Shown piece by piece: positions 33,335 through 41,867 of a DNA stretch of 64,000 nt. Below the pieces are notes generated by a model. The model searched no databases, was not told the origin of the DNA, and saw nothing but the letters and a program-made list of their open reading frames with translations. The stretch lies in the NCBI GenBank assembly GCA_018433675.1, contig JAHDQS010000001.1:168232-232231 (forward strand), written 5' to 3'. Every line of letters begins with the position of its first letter. Within the stretch, counting starts at the first letter, position 1. A program made the position numbers and the translations under genes. The DNA is from Clostridia bacterium (GTDB taxonomy: Bacteria; Bacillota; Peptococcia; DRI-13; SM3-B62).

Positions 33335-33604
33335 GGCCGTGCTAGACGGGGAGGTAGCGGTGCTCTGTACCTGCAATCCGCTAGAGCAGGGTTGAATTCC
33401 TGAACTGAGGGGCGGTCTTGTGAGGTCTGGCTTCGGAAAGTGGTGATGAGAACCGGGTCCCGCGCAACGGAAATTTGTAAACCCCGTCAGGTCCGGAAGG
33501 AAGCAGCGGTAAGCAAAACCTTTCGTGTGCCGTGGGGAAGCCTGGTTTGAGCAAACTACCGGAGTAACGCTTGGAAGGCTCGTCTCGAAGTTAGGTGCAC
33601 GGTC
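33335..33604 (+). ncRNA. ffs: Signal recognition particle RNA, large (Bacillus/Clostridium) type
   Basis: The conserved S-domain is visible as GTCAGGTCCGGAAGGAAGCA (the Ffh-binding helix 8 with its tetraloop region) near 33487-33506. The ends pair (GCCGTGC at the start, GCACGG at the end), giving about 270 bases, the long form with an Alu domain used by spore-forming Firmicutes. It lies between tRNA-Ser and dnaX, exactly as scr does in B. subtilis. End points are good to a few bases. Confidence 0.92.
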
Positions 33605-33640
33605 AATAAATTACTAAGGCAGATAAATATTTTTGATGAA

Positions 33641-33667
33641 GCGGCTTGCTTTGCAGGCTGCTTTTTG
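33641..33667 (+). terminator. Terminator after SRP RNA
   Basis: GCGGCTTGC-TTT-GCAGGCTGC (G:T pairs) followed by T5. Confidence 0.7.
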
Positions 33668-33697
33668 TGTATTCTATTGGAGAGAGGGGTTTGAAAA

Positions 33698-35287
33698 ATG
33701 GAATATAAAGCACTTTATCGCCAGTGGCGACCACAGGATTTTCAAGAGATAGTAGGACAGTCACATATCAGCGAAACCTTGCGAAATGCCGTCAAGAGAC
33801 AAAGGATAGCACATGCATATCTTTTTACCGGACCCCGCGGAACCGGTAAGACCAGTACGGCTAAAATACTGGCTAAAGCCGTCAACTGCCTGGCAGTGTC
33901 TGATGGAGAGCCGTGCAACGAGTGTGCTAATTGTTGCAGTATCAATGAAGGGCGCTCCTTAGACGTTCTGGAAATAGACGCGGCTTCCAATAGGGGGATA
34001 GATGAGATTAGGGATATCAGGGAAAGGGTAAATTTTGCGCCTAGTCAGGGCATCTTCAAGGTGTATATTATTGACGAGGTACATATGCTGACGACAGAGG
34101 CCTTCAATGCGCTTTTAAAAACCTTAGAGGAACCTCCCGCTCATGTGATATTTATCCTTGCTACCACAGAGCCGCAAAAAATCCCCGCGACAATCCTTTC
34201 TCGTTGCCAACGCTTTGATTTTCATAAAATAGCCCCCCGGGAGATGGAAGAACGATTAAGAAAAATAATGGCGGCTTCCGGGATAACCGCTGATAAAGGA
34301 GTCCTTGAAATAATTGTTAAGAAAGCAGAAGGAGGACTTCGTGATGCCATCGGTATTCTGGATCAGTGCATGGCCTTTTGTCAGGAAAACATTTCTTTAC
34401 AAACGGCTTATGACGTGCTCGGCATGGTGAAAGGCGAAGCACTGACGACAATGACCGGGGCTATTGCTGACAAGGACGCGGCTCGGCTTATGTCTGTGGT
34501 AAATGAACTTTTCAGCGAGGGAGTTGAGCCGGTCCAAATAATCAAGGATCTGCTTGAACACCTGCGTAATATGATTATTCTGGAGGTATGTGGAGATTCT
34601 TCACAGCTGGTGGTCTTGCCGGAGGAAGAAAGAGAGGTATTAATCCGTCAGGCCAAAATTTTAGGAGCCGATTGGTTGTCAAAAACGGTTTCCCGACTGG
34701 CGAAAATAGATGCTGAGAGCCGGTGGCGCCAAAACATGAGGATAGTGTTGGAGACAACCCTTTTAAGCTTGCTTTATGAGGGCGAAGAGGAGTACGCAGA
34801 AAAAAAAGGGAAGGAACAGAAGGCTCCATCGAAGGAAAAGCAGGCCAAGAGCGAAGCAGCAATTGTTGCTAAACAAGCTGTTAAAAAGGAAGGTAAGGCT
34901 TTGGAAAAAAGCGAGCCTTCGGAAAAAACCGATGCCGTAACAGCCGGCGTTTCATCTGCAGAGTTGAGGGAGAAATGGCCGCTGGTCATGGATCTGGTTA
35001 AGAAGAAAAAGAAGACAGCGCATGCCTTTTTGGCAGAAAGCCGGCCGTTGAAAAGCCAGGGACGTGAATTTATGCTCTGTTTCAAACCGGGTTACGATTT
35101 TCATAGAGAAAGGATCGAATCTCAGGAAAACAAAGAAATGATTGAAGACATTTTAGAGAAAGTATTTGGAGAAAAGCGTTGCTTAAAGTGTATAATGGAG
35201 GAGACGAAGGAAAGAAACACAGGAGATGACCCGGTACAAAGGGCGATTGAAATCTTTGGGCCGGATGTTGTGGAAATAGAAGAATAA
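33698..35287 (+). CDS. dnaX: DNA polymerase III subunits gamma/tau
   Basis: The 529-residue clamp-loader protein has Walker A GPRGTGKTSTAK, the four-cysteine zinc module CLAVSDGEPCNECANC, Walker B VYIIDEVHML and sensor 1 FILATTEPQKIPATILSRCQRF, then a lysine-rich linker and a C-terminal tau region. A run of eight A (34800-34807) just after GAGGAG lies at the start of that linker. Slippage by -1 there would meet a stop at 34870-34872 and give a short gamma-like form of about 390 residues. It heads the conserved dnaX-ybaB-recR run. Confidence 0.97.
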   Translation: MEYKALYRQWRPQDFQEIVGQSHISETLRNAVKRQRIAHAYLFTGPRGTGKTSTAKILAKAVNCLAVSDGEPCNECANCCSINEGRSLDVLEIDAASNRGIDEIRDIRERVNFAPSQGIFKVYIIDEVHMLTTEAFNALLKTLEEPPAHVIFILATTEPQKIPATILSRCQRFDFHKIAPREMEERLRKIMAASGITADKGVLEIIVKKAEGGLRDAIGILDQCMAFCQENISLQTAYDVLGMVKGEALTTMTGAIADKDAARLMSVVNELFSEGVEPVQIIKDLLEHLRNMIILEVCGDSSQLVVLPEEEREVLIRQAKILGADWLSKTVSRLAKIDAESRWRQNMRIVLETTLLSLLYEGEEEYAEKKGKEQKAPSKEKQAKSEAAIVAKQAVKKEGKALEKSEPSEKTDAVTAGVSSAELREKWPLVMDLVKKKKKTAHAFLAESRPLKSQGREFMLCFKPGYDFHRERIESQENKEMIEDILEKVFGEKRCLKCIMEETKERNTGDDPVQRAIEIFGPDVVEIEE

Positions 35288-35308
35288 ATAGTGAGGGGGA
35301 TAACAAAG

Positions 35309-35635
35309 ATGGGCTTTGGCGGCATGGGTAACATGCAAAAAATGATGAAGCAGGCTCAAAAAATGAAGGCTGATATGGACAAACTCCAGGAGGAATTAGG
35401 AGAGATGACTGTTGAGGCCAGTGCCGGCGGGGGAGCTGTGACCTTAGTTATGAGCGGCAAGCAGGAAATCAAGGAGCTTAAAATAGATCCTGATATCCTT
35501 GAGCCGGATGAAGCGGAAATGCTTCAGGATATTCTTATCGCAGCCTTTAACGAAGGGATTCGTAAGTCCCAGGAGATGGCCACCCAAGAGATGAACAGGA
35601 TCACCGGCGGGTTAAAGCTGCCAGGGATTTTTTAA
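35309..35635 (+). CDS. YbaB/EbfC family nucleoid-associated protein
   Basis: The 108-residue protein opens with a glycine-rich [22 protein letters not shown] and continues with the family's [25 protein letters not shown]. It forms DNA-binding dimers and is encoded between dnaX and recR in most bacteria. ATG 35309 follows GAGGGGG. Confidence 0.96.
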   Translation: MGFGGMGNMQKMMKQAQKMKADMDKLQEELGEMTVEASAGGGAVTLVMSGKQEIKELKIDPDILEPDEAEMLQDILIAAFNEGIRKSQEMATQEMNRITGGLKLPGIF

Positions 35636-35640
35636 ACAGT

Positions 35641-36243
35641 ATGTATCAATACGCAGCGTCAATTACTAAGCTTATTGAACAGTTTGCCCGTCTGCCTGGG
35701 ATTGGACCGAAAACAGCGCAACGCTTATCTTTCCATGTTCTCAATATGTCGCAGCAGCACGTAGAGGAATTTGCGGCTGCCCTTTTGGCCGTGAAGGAGG
35801 ATATTGTGACCTGCCCTGTTTGCTATAACTTGACTGATGTTGAGCCCTGCAGGATTTGTAGGGACGAGAGCAGAGACCGTTCCCTTATTTGCGTGGTGGA
35901 GGAACCCCAGGATGTTGTAGCTTTTGAAAAAACCCGTGATTATAAGGGGCTTTACCATGTTTTGCATGGTGTAATATCTCCGATGGAAGGAATAGGTCCG
36001 GAGGATTTAAAAATCAAAGAGCTACTCAAGAGGCTTGGTAACGAACAGGTGAAAGAGGTAATCATTGCAACTAATCCTGACGTGGAGGGAGAGACGACAG
36101 CTCTTTATCTGACAAAACTTCTAAAACCAATGGGCATCAAAGTGACGAGAATAGCTTATGGAGTGCCGGTAGGCGGAGATTTGGAATATGCGGACACCGT
36201 GACCTTGGGAAGGGCTTTGCTCGGACGACAGGAGATCACTTAA
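35641..36243 (+). CDS. recR: Recombination protein RecR
   Basis: The 200-residue protein has the N-terminal helix-hairpin-helix [15 protein letters not shown], the zinc finger [16 protein letters not shown], a Toprim domain with [15 protein letters not shown] and the C-terminal [16 protein letters not shown] and [12 protein letters not shown]. It acts with RecF and RecO to load RecA at gaps. It begins five bases after ybaB ends. Confidence 0.98.
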   Translation: MYQYAASITKLIEQFARLPGIGPKTAQRLSFHVLNMSQQHVEEFAAALLAVKEDIVTCPVCYNLTDVEPCRICRDESRDRSLICVVEEPQDVVAFEKTRDYKGLYHVLHGVISPMEGIGPEDLKIKELLKRLGNEQVKEVIIATNPDVEGETTALYLTKLLKPMGIKVTRIAYGVPVGGDLEYADTVTLGRALLGRQEIT

Positions 36244-36256
36244 TAACAAAACGAGA

Positions 36257-36306
36257 TAGGCTTATACTATACCGATGATAAAAAGTTTGGTACAAGCCTT
36301 TTGTTT
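36257..36306 (+). terminator. Probable terminator after recR
   Basis: AGGCTT and AAGCCT arms with partly paired inner sequence TATACC/GGTAC, followed by TTTTG. The inner loop is long, so strength is uncertain. Confidence 0.55.
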
Positions 36307-36364
36307 TATCCTTGGAAATAATGGGTAAAATATAGCAAACAAATGATTTCCGGGGTGTAAATAA

Positions 36365-36706
36365 ATGAGGGGAATCTTAAGTAATCTCAAAGGGAGTATT
36401 GCCTCAAACTGGCATGAGCTGCTGAACTACCTTTACCGGGAGTTTGTTCTCAAGGGAGAAGGAGCTTATGAAGCAGAGCAGGCGGAAAGGGATTTATCGC
36501 TTGAAAGATTGGTGGTTAAAGCCCACGCTGAATGGTTACAGGCTAAAGCTTATTTTGAAGAGGTAAATGATCCGGATCTGGTGGATTATGCTATTTTTAT
36601 GATGGAAGCGGCGGAACGGAAATACATGTATTTATTAAAACTGGCGAAACAAGAAGGTACGGTCAAGAATAATGTAATACTCGTGCAGGAAAGGGGACTG
36701 GCATAG
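36365..36706 (+). CDS. YaaL family protein (DUF2508)
   Basis: The 113-residue, mostly helical protein carries the DUF2508 pattern AHAEWLQAKAYFEEVNDPDLVDYAIFMMEAAERKYMYLLKLAK. Its function is unknown. Its place between recR and bofA is the same as yaaL in B. subtilis, which supports the assignment. The N-terminal 30 residues are longer than in many members. Confidence 0.85.
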   Translation: MRGILSNLKGSIASNWHELLNYLYREFVLKGEGAYEAEQAERDLSLERLVVKAHAEWLQAKAYFEEVNDPDLVDYAIFMMEAAERKYMYLLKLAKQEGTVKNNVILVQERGLA

Positions 36707-36791
36707 CCGGTCCCCTTTCATAATGAACGTTCTAAAAGGCCAGGCCGGTAATAAAATATTTGTAGGAAAAATAATTTGAGGAGAGATGAAG

Positions 36792-37058
36792 ATGGAGTGG
36801 GGAGTGATATTTGCAACTTTTTTGCTTTTACTGATGCTTTTTATTATTGCGCAGCTTATACTTGGTCCATTAAAGGTCGTCACACGATTTTTTTTAAACT
36901 GTGGCTTAGGATTGGCCGCGCTGGTAATTGTGAATCTTATTGGGAAGCATACGGGGGTTCATATGCCCGTCAACCCTTTATGTGTATTAAGTATTGGGTG
37001 TTTAGGAATTCCCGGGTTTATTTTGGTTGCTTTCATGAGCTATTTATTTATGCCCTGA
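36792..37058 (+). CDS. bofA: Pro-sigma-K processing inhibitor BofA
   Basis: The 88-residue membrane protein has two or three hydrophobic segments and the family motif FLNCGLGLAALVIVNLIGKHTGVHMPVNPLCVLSIGCLGIPG. BofA restrains the SpoIVFB protease that activates sigma-K in the mother cell late in sporulation. ATG 36792 is preferred to ATG 36786 because GAGGAG is better spaced and the length then matches the family (about 87). Confidence 0.92.
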   Translation: MEWGVIFATFLLLLMLFIIAQLILGPLKVVTRFFLNCGLGLAALVIVNLIGKHTGVHMPVNPLCVLSIGCLGIPGFILVAFMSYLFMP

Positions 37059-37080
37059 AAGGGTGTTTGCCACGAGGGGT

Positions 37081-37123
37081 TTAATGCGCGAGAGGAAGTA
37101 AGAACAGCCTGTTCGCGCATTAA
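37081..37123. repeat. 11-bp inverted repeat after bofA
   Basis: TTAATGCGCGA and TCGCGCATTAA are perfect complements 21 bases apart; no T-run follows. It marks the end of the core run before the second accessory island. It may act as a weak terminator or a protein site. Confidence 0.4.
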
Positions 37124-37199
37124 AAAGGAACAAAAAAGACAGAAAAAACAGAAAACAAGAAACGGCGTGCTAATAATTTATACGTGAGATAAATTTATA

Positions 37200-37229
37200 T
37201 TGACAATCTATAAAGTATAATATTATAAT
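37200..37229 (+). promoter_or_regulatory. Promoter of the first FadR-type regulator
   Basis: TTGACA (37200-37205), 18 bases, TATAAT (37224-37229). Confidence 0.7.
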
Positions 37230-37242
37230 TTATAACAACACA

Positions 37243-37255
37243 GTGGTAATACCAC
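37243..37255. promoter_or_regulatory. FadR-type operator
   Basis: GTGGTAATACCAC is a perfect inverted repeat matching the TGGT-N3-ACCA sites of FadR-subfamily GntR regulators. It lies just past the -10 box, in the leader, fitting autorepression. Confidence 0.65.
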
Positions 37256-37313
37256 CATTCCATATGACCCCCCCAGGAATTTGCCAAACTGTCGGGGATT
37301 AAAGGAGAGAGAA

Positions 37314-38015
37314 ATGGAAGAATCGGTTGCAACTAATGGGTTTAAAAAGCTAACCAGAGAAAACCTTTCTGATAGAGTTGTTGAACAAATAAGGGAGAAA
37401 ATAGAATCCGGTGAGCTAAAGCCGGGAGACAAGCTGCCCTCAGAACAAGAACTGGCGGACAGATTTGGTATTGGCAGAATGACCCTTCGAGAAGGCTTGA
37501 GAAGATTGCAGTATATAAATGTTTTATCTGCAGTGCCTGGAGGATATGAGGTGAAAGGTCCGGGGCTGTACAACTTAATCAATGAGTTTTCGGAGATTTA
37601 CAACGAAGGTATTTCTGAACAGAAATTCAGAGAATTAAAAGAAATGCGCCTGACTTTAGAGGTGAAAATTGTCCAATTGGCCTGCGTCAGGAGGAGCGAA
37701 GAAGATTTAATAGGCATAAAAGAGTCCATAGATAATATGAAGAAGGCTGTTGATGATATGGATGAAGAGGCAATAATAGAGGCCTCTATACAATTTCATA
37801 ATAGAATTGCCAGGGCAAGTGGGAATGAACTTTTTATTATTGTGCTGGATAGTATCCATGATGTAACGAGAAAAGGAAGGCTGGAAACTTTGGCAATCAA
37901 TGGTAGATACCATCTGGCTGTTGAAGAGCATTATAAAATTTACAAGGCAATTGAGGAGAAAGACGCAGAAACGGCCGAAGCACTTATGCAGCACCATATC
38001 GAAACAAGTTCTTAA
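37314..38015 (+). CDS. GntR-family regulator, FadR/FCD subfamily (copy 1)
   Basis: The 233-residue protein has an N-terminal winged helix (about 18-80, EQIREKIESGELKPGDKLPSEQELADRFGIGRMTLREGL) and a helical FCD ligand domain whose metal-binding histidine and acidic positions (FHNRIARASGNE, HHIETSS) are present. It probably binds the cluster's organic acid. An operator overlaps its leader. ATG 37314 follows AAAGGAGAG. It shares length and layout with the regulator at 44548. Confidence 0.9.
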   Translation: MEESVATNGFKKLTRENLSDRVVEQIREKIESGELKPGDKLPSEQELADRFGIGRMTLREGLRRLQYINVLSAVPGGYEVKGPGLYNLINEFSEIYNEGISEQKFRELKEMRLTLEVKIVQLACVRRSEEDLIGIKESIDNMKKAVDDMDEEAIIEASIQFHNRIARASGNELFIIVLDSIHDVTRKGRLETLAINGRYHLAVEEHYKIYKAIEEKDAETAEALMQHHIETSS

Positions 38016-38099
38016 GTGAAGTGAAGGGGAGGGGTGCAAAAAGGGATATAAAAATGCATCAAACGGACTTCAGTTCAAGAGAAACGGAGGAGAAAAAAG

Positions 38100-39260
38100 A
38101 TGGAATTTCTAGGTTACACAAGGCCGGACGGACAGGTCGGCGCAAGAAACATCGTAGCAATTATCCCCACAGTTGGATGTGTGAACGCAGTTGCATTGAA
38201 TATCGAGAAATTAATCAAGGGAACCCGTGCTTTTACTCATCATCAGGGTTGTCTGCATCCCCCCCAAGATACCGAAACGGTTACCCGTACTTTAATCAAC
38301 CTTGGCAAGAACCCCAACGTGGCAGCGGTTTTAGTTGTGGGACTCGGGTGTGAGATGGTTGATTTCGATCGGATTGTTGAAGGCATCAAAGAATCCGGCA
38401 AGCCTGTACAGGCAGTCAAGGTTCATGACTTAGGTGGTATGCTGGAGACTATCAATAAGGGTGCGCAGTTGGCGGCCGATATGGTTTTGGAAGCGAGCAA
38501 GCTAAGAAGGACTAAGCAAGGGCTTGATAAACTAAGATTTTGTACTAAATGCGGATCATCTGATACCACTTCCGGATTGTCCTCGAATTTAGTAGTAGGT
38601 GAAGTTTGCCGTCTGATGACAGAAAACGGCGGTACATTCGTTCAGGGTGAGGTCTGTGATATTATGGGCGGCGAATACGCTCTGAAGAATCTCTGCGTTG
38701 ATCCGGCGGAAGGAGATAAAATCATCAATTTTGTTAAGGATCTTTATGACAGAGGAACTGCTGTCGGTGCAGATGTCAGGGGCAGCCAGATGACCAGCGG
38801 CAATGTGGCCGGAGGTCTTACCACTTTGATTGAAAAGGCCATGGGAGCGAATGCCAAGGGACAAAAAGTACCCATTCAGAGTGCTTTAGAATATGGCTCG
38901 CGTCCGATGTGTGCGGGCAGGCATATAATGGCTACTCCGGGTCACGGGTTTGAGAATTTAACGGGAGGCGCTGCCTCCGGTGCTCAATTGATACTGTTTA
39001 CTACCGGTCGTGGGGCTCCTAACGGACATCCCTGTATTCCAACCGTAAAGCTTTGCGGAAACAGTAAGACCAACGTGACGATGCAGTCCCATATTGATGT
39101 TGATGTTGCTTCTGTTATTGAAGAGACGGAAACGGTTGAGCAGGCCGGCAAGCGTTTATACGAGTTTGCTGTCGCAGTTGCGTCAGGCACATTGACAAAG
39201 GCTGAAATATTGAACTTTGACGGTCACATGGAAATTCTGATTAAAGGCCCGGTAATGTAG
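38100..39260 (+). CDS. UxaA-type hydroxyacid dehydratase/lyase, large subunit (SuyB-like)
   Basis: The 386-residue protein is the catalytic C-terminal part of the UxaA/GarD family: GYTRPDGQVGARN at the N-terminus, HHQGCLHPP, the cluster segment FCTKCGSSDTTSGLSSN and the end motif GRGAPNGHPCIPTVKLCGNS. Members remove water (altronate, galactarate) or sulfite (sulfolactate) from 2-hydroxyacids using an iron centre. The length and separate small subunit are as in SuyAB, whose product is pyruvate. The next gene encodes the small subunit. The substrate is not determined. Confidence 0.88.
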   Translation: MEFLGYTRPDGQVGARNIVAIIPTVGCVNAVALNIEKLIKGTRAFTHHQGCLHPPQDTETVTRTLINLGKNPNVAAVLVVGLGCEMVDFDRIVEGIKESGKPVQAVKVHDLGGMLETINKGAQLAADMVLEASKLRRTKQGLDKLRFCTKCGSSDTTSGLSSNLVVGEVCRLMTENGGTFVQGEVCDIMGGEYALKNLCVDPAEGDKIINFVKDLYDRGTAVGADVRGSQMTSGNVAGGLTTLIEKAMGANAKGQKVPIQSALEYGSRPMCAGRHIMATPGHGFENLTGGAASGAQLILFTTGRGAPNGHPCIPTVKLCGNSKTNVTMQSHIDVDVASVIEETETVEQAGKRLYEFAVAVASGTLTKAEILNFDGHMEILIKGPVM

Positions 39261-39296
39261 GGTCAATAGACGAAGAAGAGAAGAGGTGTAATTTTA

Positions 39297-39578
39297 ATGA
39301 AGAAATACGCCAAACAAATAGTGGAAAAGGATAACGTTGCTACTTGCGTAGCTGATATTAATGCCGGTGATGAGGTCTATGTAAAAATTGATGGGCAGGA
39401 ACGTGCCTACAAGGCCAACGCGGTTATTCCTTTCGGGCATAAAATTGCGGTTAAGGCTATCAAAACCGGAGAATTTTTGTACAAATACGGTGAGGCTATC
39501 GGTAAAGCCACCCAGGATATTGCGATTGGCGATTGGGTACACACCCATAATGTTGTTGACCATTACGAAGTTGTCTAA
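39297..39578 (+). CDS. UxaA-type dehydratase/lyase small subunit (SAF domain, SuyA-like)
   Basis: The 93-residue protein is a single SAF/UxaA N-terminal domain: DNVATCVADINAGDEVYVKIDG, IPFGHKIAVKAIKTGEFLYKYGEAIGKATQDIAIGDWVHTHNV. The GHKIA and VHTHN segments are the family signature. In most UxaA proteins this domain is fused ahead of the large one; here it is a separate gene placed after it, which reverses the usual small-then-large order. Confidence 0.9.
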   Translation: MKKYAKQIVEKDNVATCVADINAGDEVYVKIDGQERAYKANAVIPFGHKIAVKAIKTGEFLYKYGEAIGKATQDIAIGDWVHTHNVVDHYEVV

Positions 39579-39607
39579 ATACTGCTAAAGCAGCCGCATG
39601 AAAGGGG

Positions 39608-40858
39608 ATGCAAGAAGTGCAACTTACTAAATATGAGCAGGAAATGGCCGCAGGCAAACATGGGCCCGGACTGCAAAAAGCAATAAACCTATTGATAAAA
39701 TATGGAGACGCTTGTGGTGCTGAAAGGTTTGTAGAAATCAGCAGTGCACACGTTATGCCAAAGGAGCCTCCCGAGCTGTTAGCTCAGTTTACTGAGGGAA
39801 TAGAAGAACTTCCGGTTACTACAACGACACATCCCCTCATGTCTGCTTTTAGCCCGGATAAATGGCAGGAAATGGGGATCCCTGAGGATTTTGCTGAGAA
39901 AGAATTATCTGATCACAAAAAAAGGAAAAAAATACATGAAGAATTGGGCTTTATCAAGAGTTACAGCTGCTTGCCCATGCACATGGGCAATCTGCCCCGC
40001 AGAGGGGACTATATCTCCTGGATCGGTTCCTGTGCGCAGATTCTTGCTAACTCGCTAATCGGTGCCAAAACCAATAAAGACGGAACAGTGATCAATCTTT
40101 GCTCCGCTTTGACCGGACGAGCACTCTATCATGGGTTGTATCTTGATGAAAACCGTTATGCCAAGGTGGTTGTCAAGCTGGCCGATGATGTAGTGCTGGA
40201 GGGAGATGATGATTATGGGGCACTGGGATACTTTGTCGGCGGACATGTAGTAATCGGCAATGTGGTTTTTGACTGTATACCTAAGAAAGCAACCTTTGAT
40301 CAACTCAAGTATTTGATTGCTCCTGTTGCCACCAGCGGGTCGGTTCACGTCTGTCATGTTGCGGGAATAACCCCTGAAGCACCTACGGTGGAAGCTGCTC
40401 TGGGGGGGAAAGAACCTGAAGCAGTGTTGGTGGTGACCCGTGAAGATCTGGAAAAAACCAAGGATTTGTTTAAATACTCTCCCGAGACCCCTGTAGATTT
40501 GGTTTTAATAGGCTGTCCCCACGTGACAGTTGAAGAGGCCAGACAGATAGCCAAGCTGCTCAAAGGAAAGAAGATAGGCGAAGGCAAACGACTATGGCTG
40601 GCAATGGGCGATGCGACGTATACCCTTGTTAAGGCAATGGGAGACGCGGAAACTATCGAAAAAGCGGGAGGAGTATTCAGTAATACCTGTATGGCTACAA
40701 TTCCCGATTCACCTTTGCCGGAGAATGTCAAAGTTGTGATGACTAATTCCTTTAAAGCGGCACATTACGTTAATTCTCTTCAACAAGGGAAGGTTAAGGT
40801 AATAATCGGTAGTCTGGAACAATGCCTGGATTCACTAAAATTACAGAAAAGGTCGTGA
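39608..40858 (+). CDS. Aconitase X family dehydratase, large subunit (DUF521)
   Basis: The 416-residue protein matches the catalytic domain of aconitase X: YEQEMAAGKHGPGLQKAINLLIKYGDACGAERFVEISSAH, then YSCLPMHMGNLPRRGDYISWIGSCAQILANSLIGAKTNKDG and later VLIGCPH. Known members act on phosphomevalonate or cis-3-hydroxy-L-proline. The segment usually reading ESSAVVYANS is GSCAQILANS here, so the substrate may differ. It is followed by its swivel subunit. ATG 39608 sits close to AAAGGGG; GTG 39617 is an alternative. Confidence 0.9.
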   Translation: MQEVQLTKYEQEMAAGKHGPGLQKAINLLIKYGDACGAERFVEISSAHVMPKEPPELLAQFTEGIEELPVTTTTHPLMSAFSPDKWQEMGIPEDFAEKELSDHKKRKKIHEELGFIKSYSCLPMHMGNLPRRGDYISWIGSCAQILANSLIGAKTNKDGTVINLCSALTGRALYHGLYLDENRYAKVVVKLADDVVLEGDDDYGALGYFVGGHVVIGNVVFDCIPKKATFDQLKYLIAPVATSGSVHVCHVAGITPEAPTVEAALGGKEPEAVLVVTREDLEKTKDLFKYSPETPVDLVLIGCPHVTVEEARQIAKLLKGKKIGEGKRLWLAMGDATYTLVKAMGDAETIEKAGGVFSNTCMATIPDSPLPENVKVVMTNSFKAAHYVNSLQQGKVKVIIGSLEQCLDSLKLQKRS

Positions 40859-40865
40859 ATACGGA

Positions 40866-41276
40866 ATGCGAATCAAAGGAAAATCACTTAACAACGGAAA
40901 GGTGAGAGGAGAAGCCCTCGTATTTGATGTTCCGTTTTCCTTTATAGGAGATATGTGCCCCGATACCGGAACCGTCACTATGAGTGGGCATCCTCTGTTC
41001 GGGGAGTCACTGAAGGACAAGATTCTTGTGATACCAACCAGCCGAGGCGGCACGATTGCGCCGTATATTGCTTATTATGCTCAAAAGAATAATGTTGCGC
41101 CTGCAGCAATCCTTTGCAATATTGCAGATACCATTACGCTGGAATGTGCTTTGACTATCGATATACCAATCATGGACGGTTTTGAAGAGGATATAACAAA
41201 AATACTTGCCTCGGGTGACGAATTGGAAATCAATACCGACAGTGGATATATTGAAGTTATCAGACAAATGTTATAA
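40866..41276 (+). CDS. Aconitase X family dehydratase, small swivel subunit (DUF126)
   Basis: The 136-residue protein has the DUF126 layout: GKVRGEALVFDVPFSFIGDMCPDTGTVT...HPLFGESLKDKILVIPTSRGGTIAPYIAYY. Characterised members carry a serine-rich loop (GRGSSS or similar) after the KILV strand that supplies the catalytic serine; here the loop is SRGGTI. Either the threonine substitutes or the chemistry differs. It follows the large subunit by seven bases with a poor ribosome site, suggesting translational coupling. Confidence 0.88.
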   Translation: MRIKGKSLNNGKVRGEALVFDVPFSFIGDMCPDTGTVTMSGHPLFGESLKDKILVIPTSRGGTIAPYIAYYAQKNNVAPAAILCNIADTITLECALTIDIPIMDGFEEDITKILASGDELEINTDSGYIEVIRQML

Positions 41277-41314
41277 ACTCCAGCTATGTGCAAGTTTTGC
41301 TAAAGGAGGGCTGA

Positions 41315-41863
41315 GTGCACTTGAATGTTAAAAAAAGTCCCTGGTCAAAAGTCAACCGTGTATTTTGGTGGGTTGCTACAGCAGCAATCGCAATAATGGC
41401 CGTTTCAACCACAGTAGATGTTATATGGAGGTGGTTCATGGGTGACGCGATTGGTCCTGTCTATTCGTTATGTGAGACACTAATGGCTGTTATGGTCTGG
41501 TCGGCAATAGCGCCAACCCAGGAAACAGGCGGACATATCGGTGTTACGGTTTTTACAAGCAGATTAAAAGGGAAGGTCAAAGTTGTCTTCGAGGTAATAG
41601 GTCTGCTGGTATGTATTACCTTCTTTGTGCTCATTTTTTGGAAAACATTAGAGGACGGAATCTGGGCGTATGGAGTCAAGACCTTCAGGTATGGCGACTA
41701 TTATCGCTTTCCTACCTGGTGGGCAAGGTTATTTGTTCCGGTTGGAGCATTAGCCATGATAGGACAGCTGGTTTTCGAGACTATAAACAATCTCAGAGTA
41801 TTGTTTAGCGGTTCCAAGAGTGATGAAGTCGGCGTTTTGGACGCGGGAAAGAAAGAGGTGTGA
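41315..41863 (+). CDS. TRAP transporter small membrane subunit (DctQ family), second system
   Basis: The 182-residue protein has four membrane helices and the DctQ pattern VDVIWRWFMGDAIGPVYSLCETLMAVMVWSAIAPTQETGGHIGVTVF. It starts at GTG 41315 after AAAGGAGGG. It is encoded with dehydratases, so its substrate is probably the hydroxyacid they act on. Its stop overlaps the ribosome site region of the large subunit. Confidence 0.9.
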   Translation: MHLNVKKSPWSKVNRVFWWVATAAIAIMAVSTTVDVIWRWFMGDAIGPVYSLCETLMAVMVWSAIAPTQETGGHIGVTVFTSRLKGKVKVVFEVIGLLVCITFFVLIFWKTLEDGIWAYGVKTFRYGDYYRFPTWWARLFVPVGALAMIGQLVFETINNLRVLFSGSKSDEVGVLDAGKKEV

Positions 41864-41867
41864 GTGT

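Noticed and set aside
39608-41276. Assigning the aconitase X pair to the mevalonate pathway
   Set aside because: The neighbours are a TRAP carrier, GntR regulators and a UxaA-type enzyme rather than isoprenoid genes, and the active-site loops differ.
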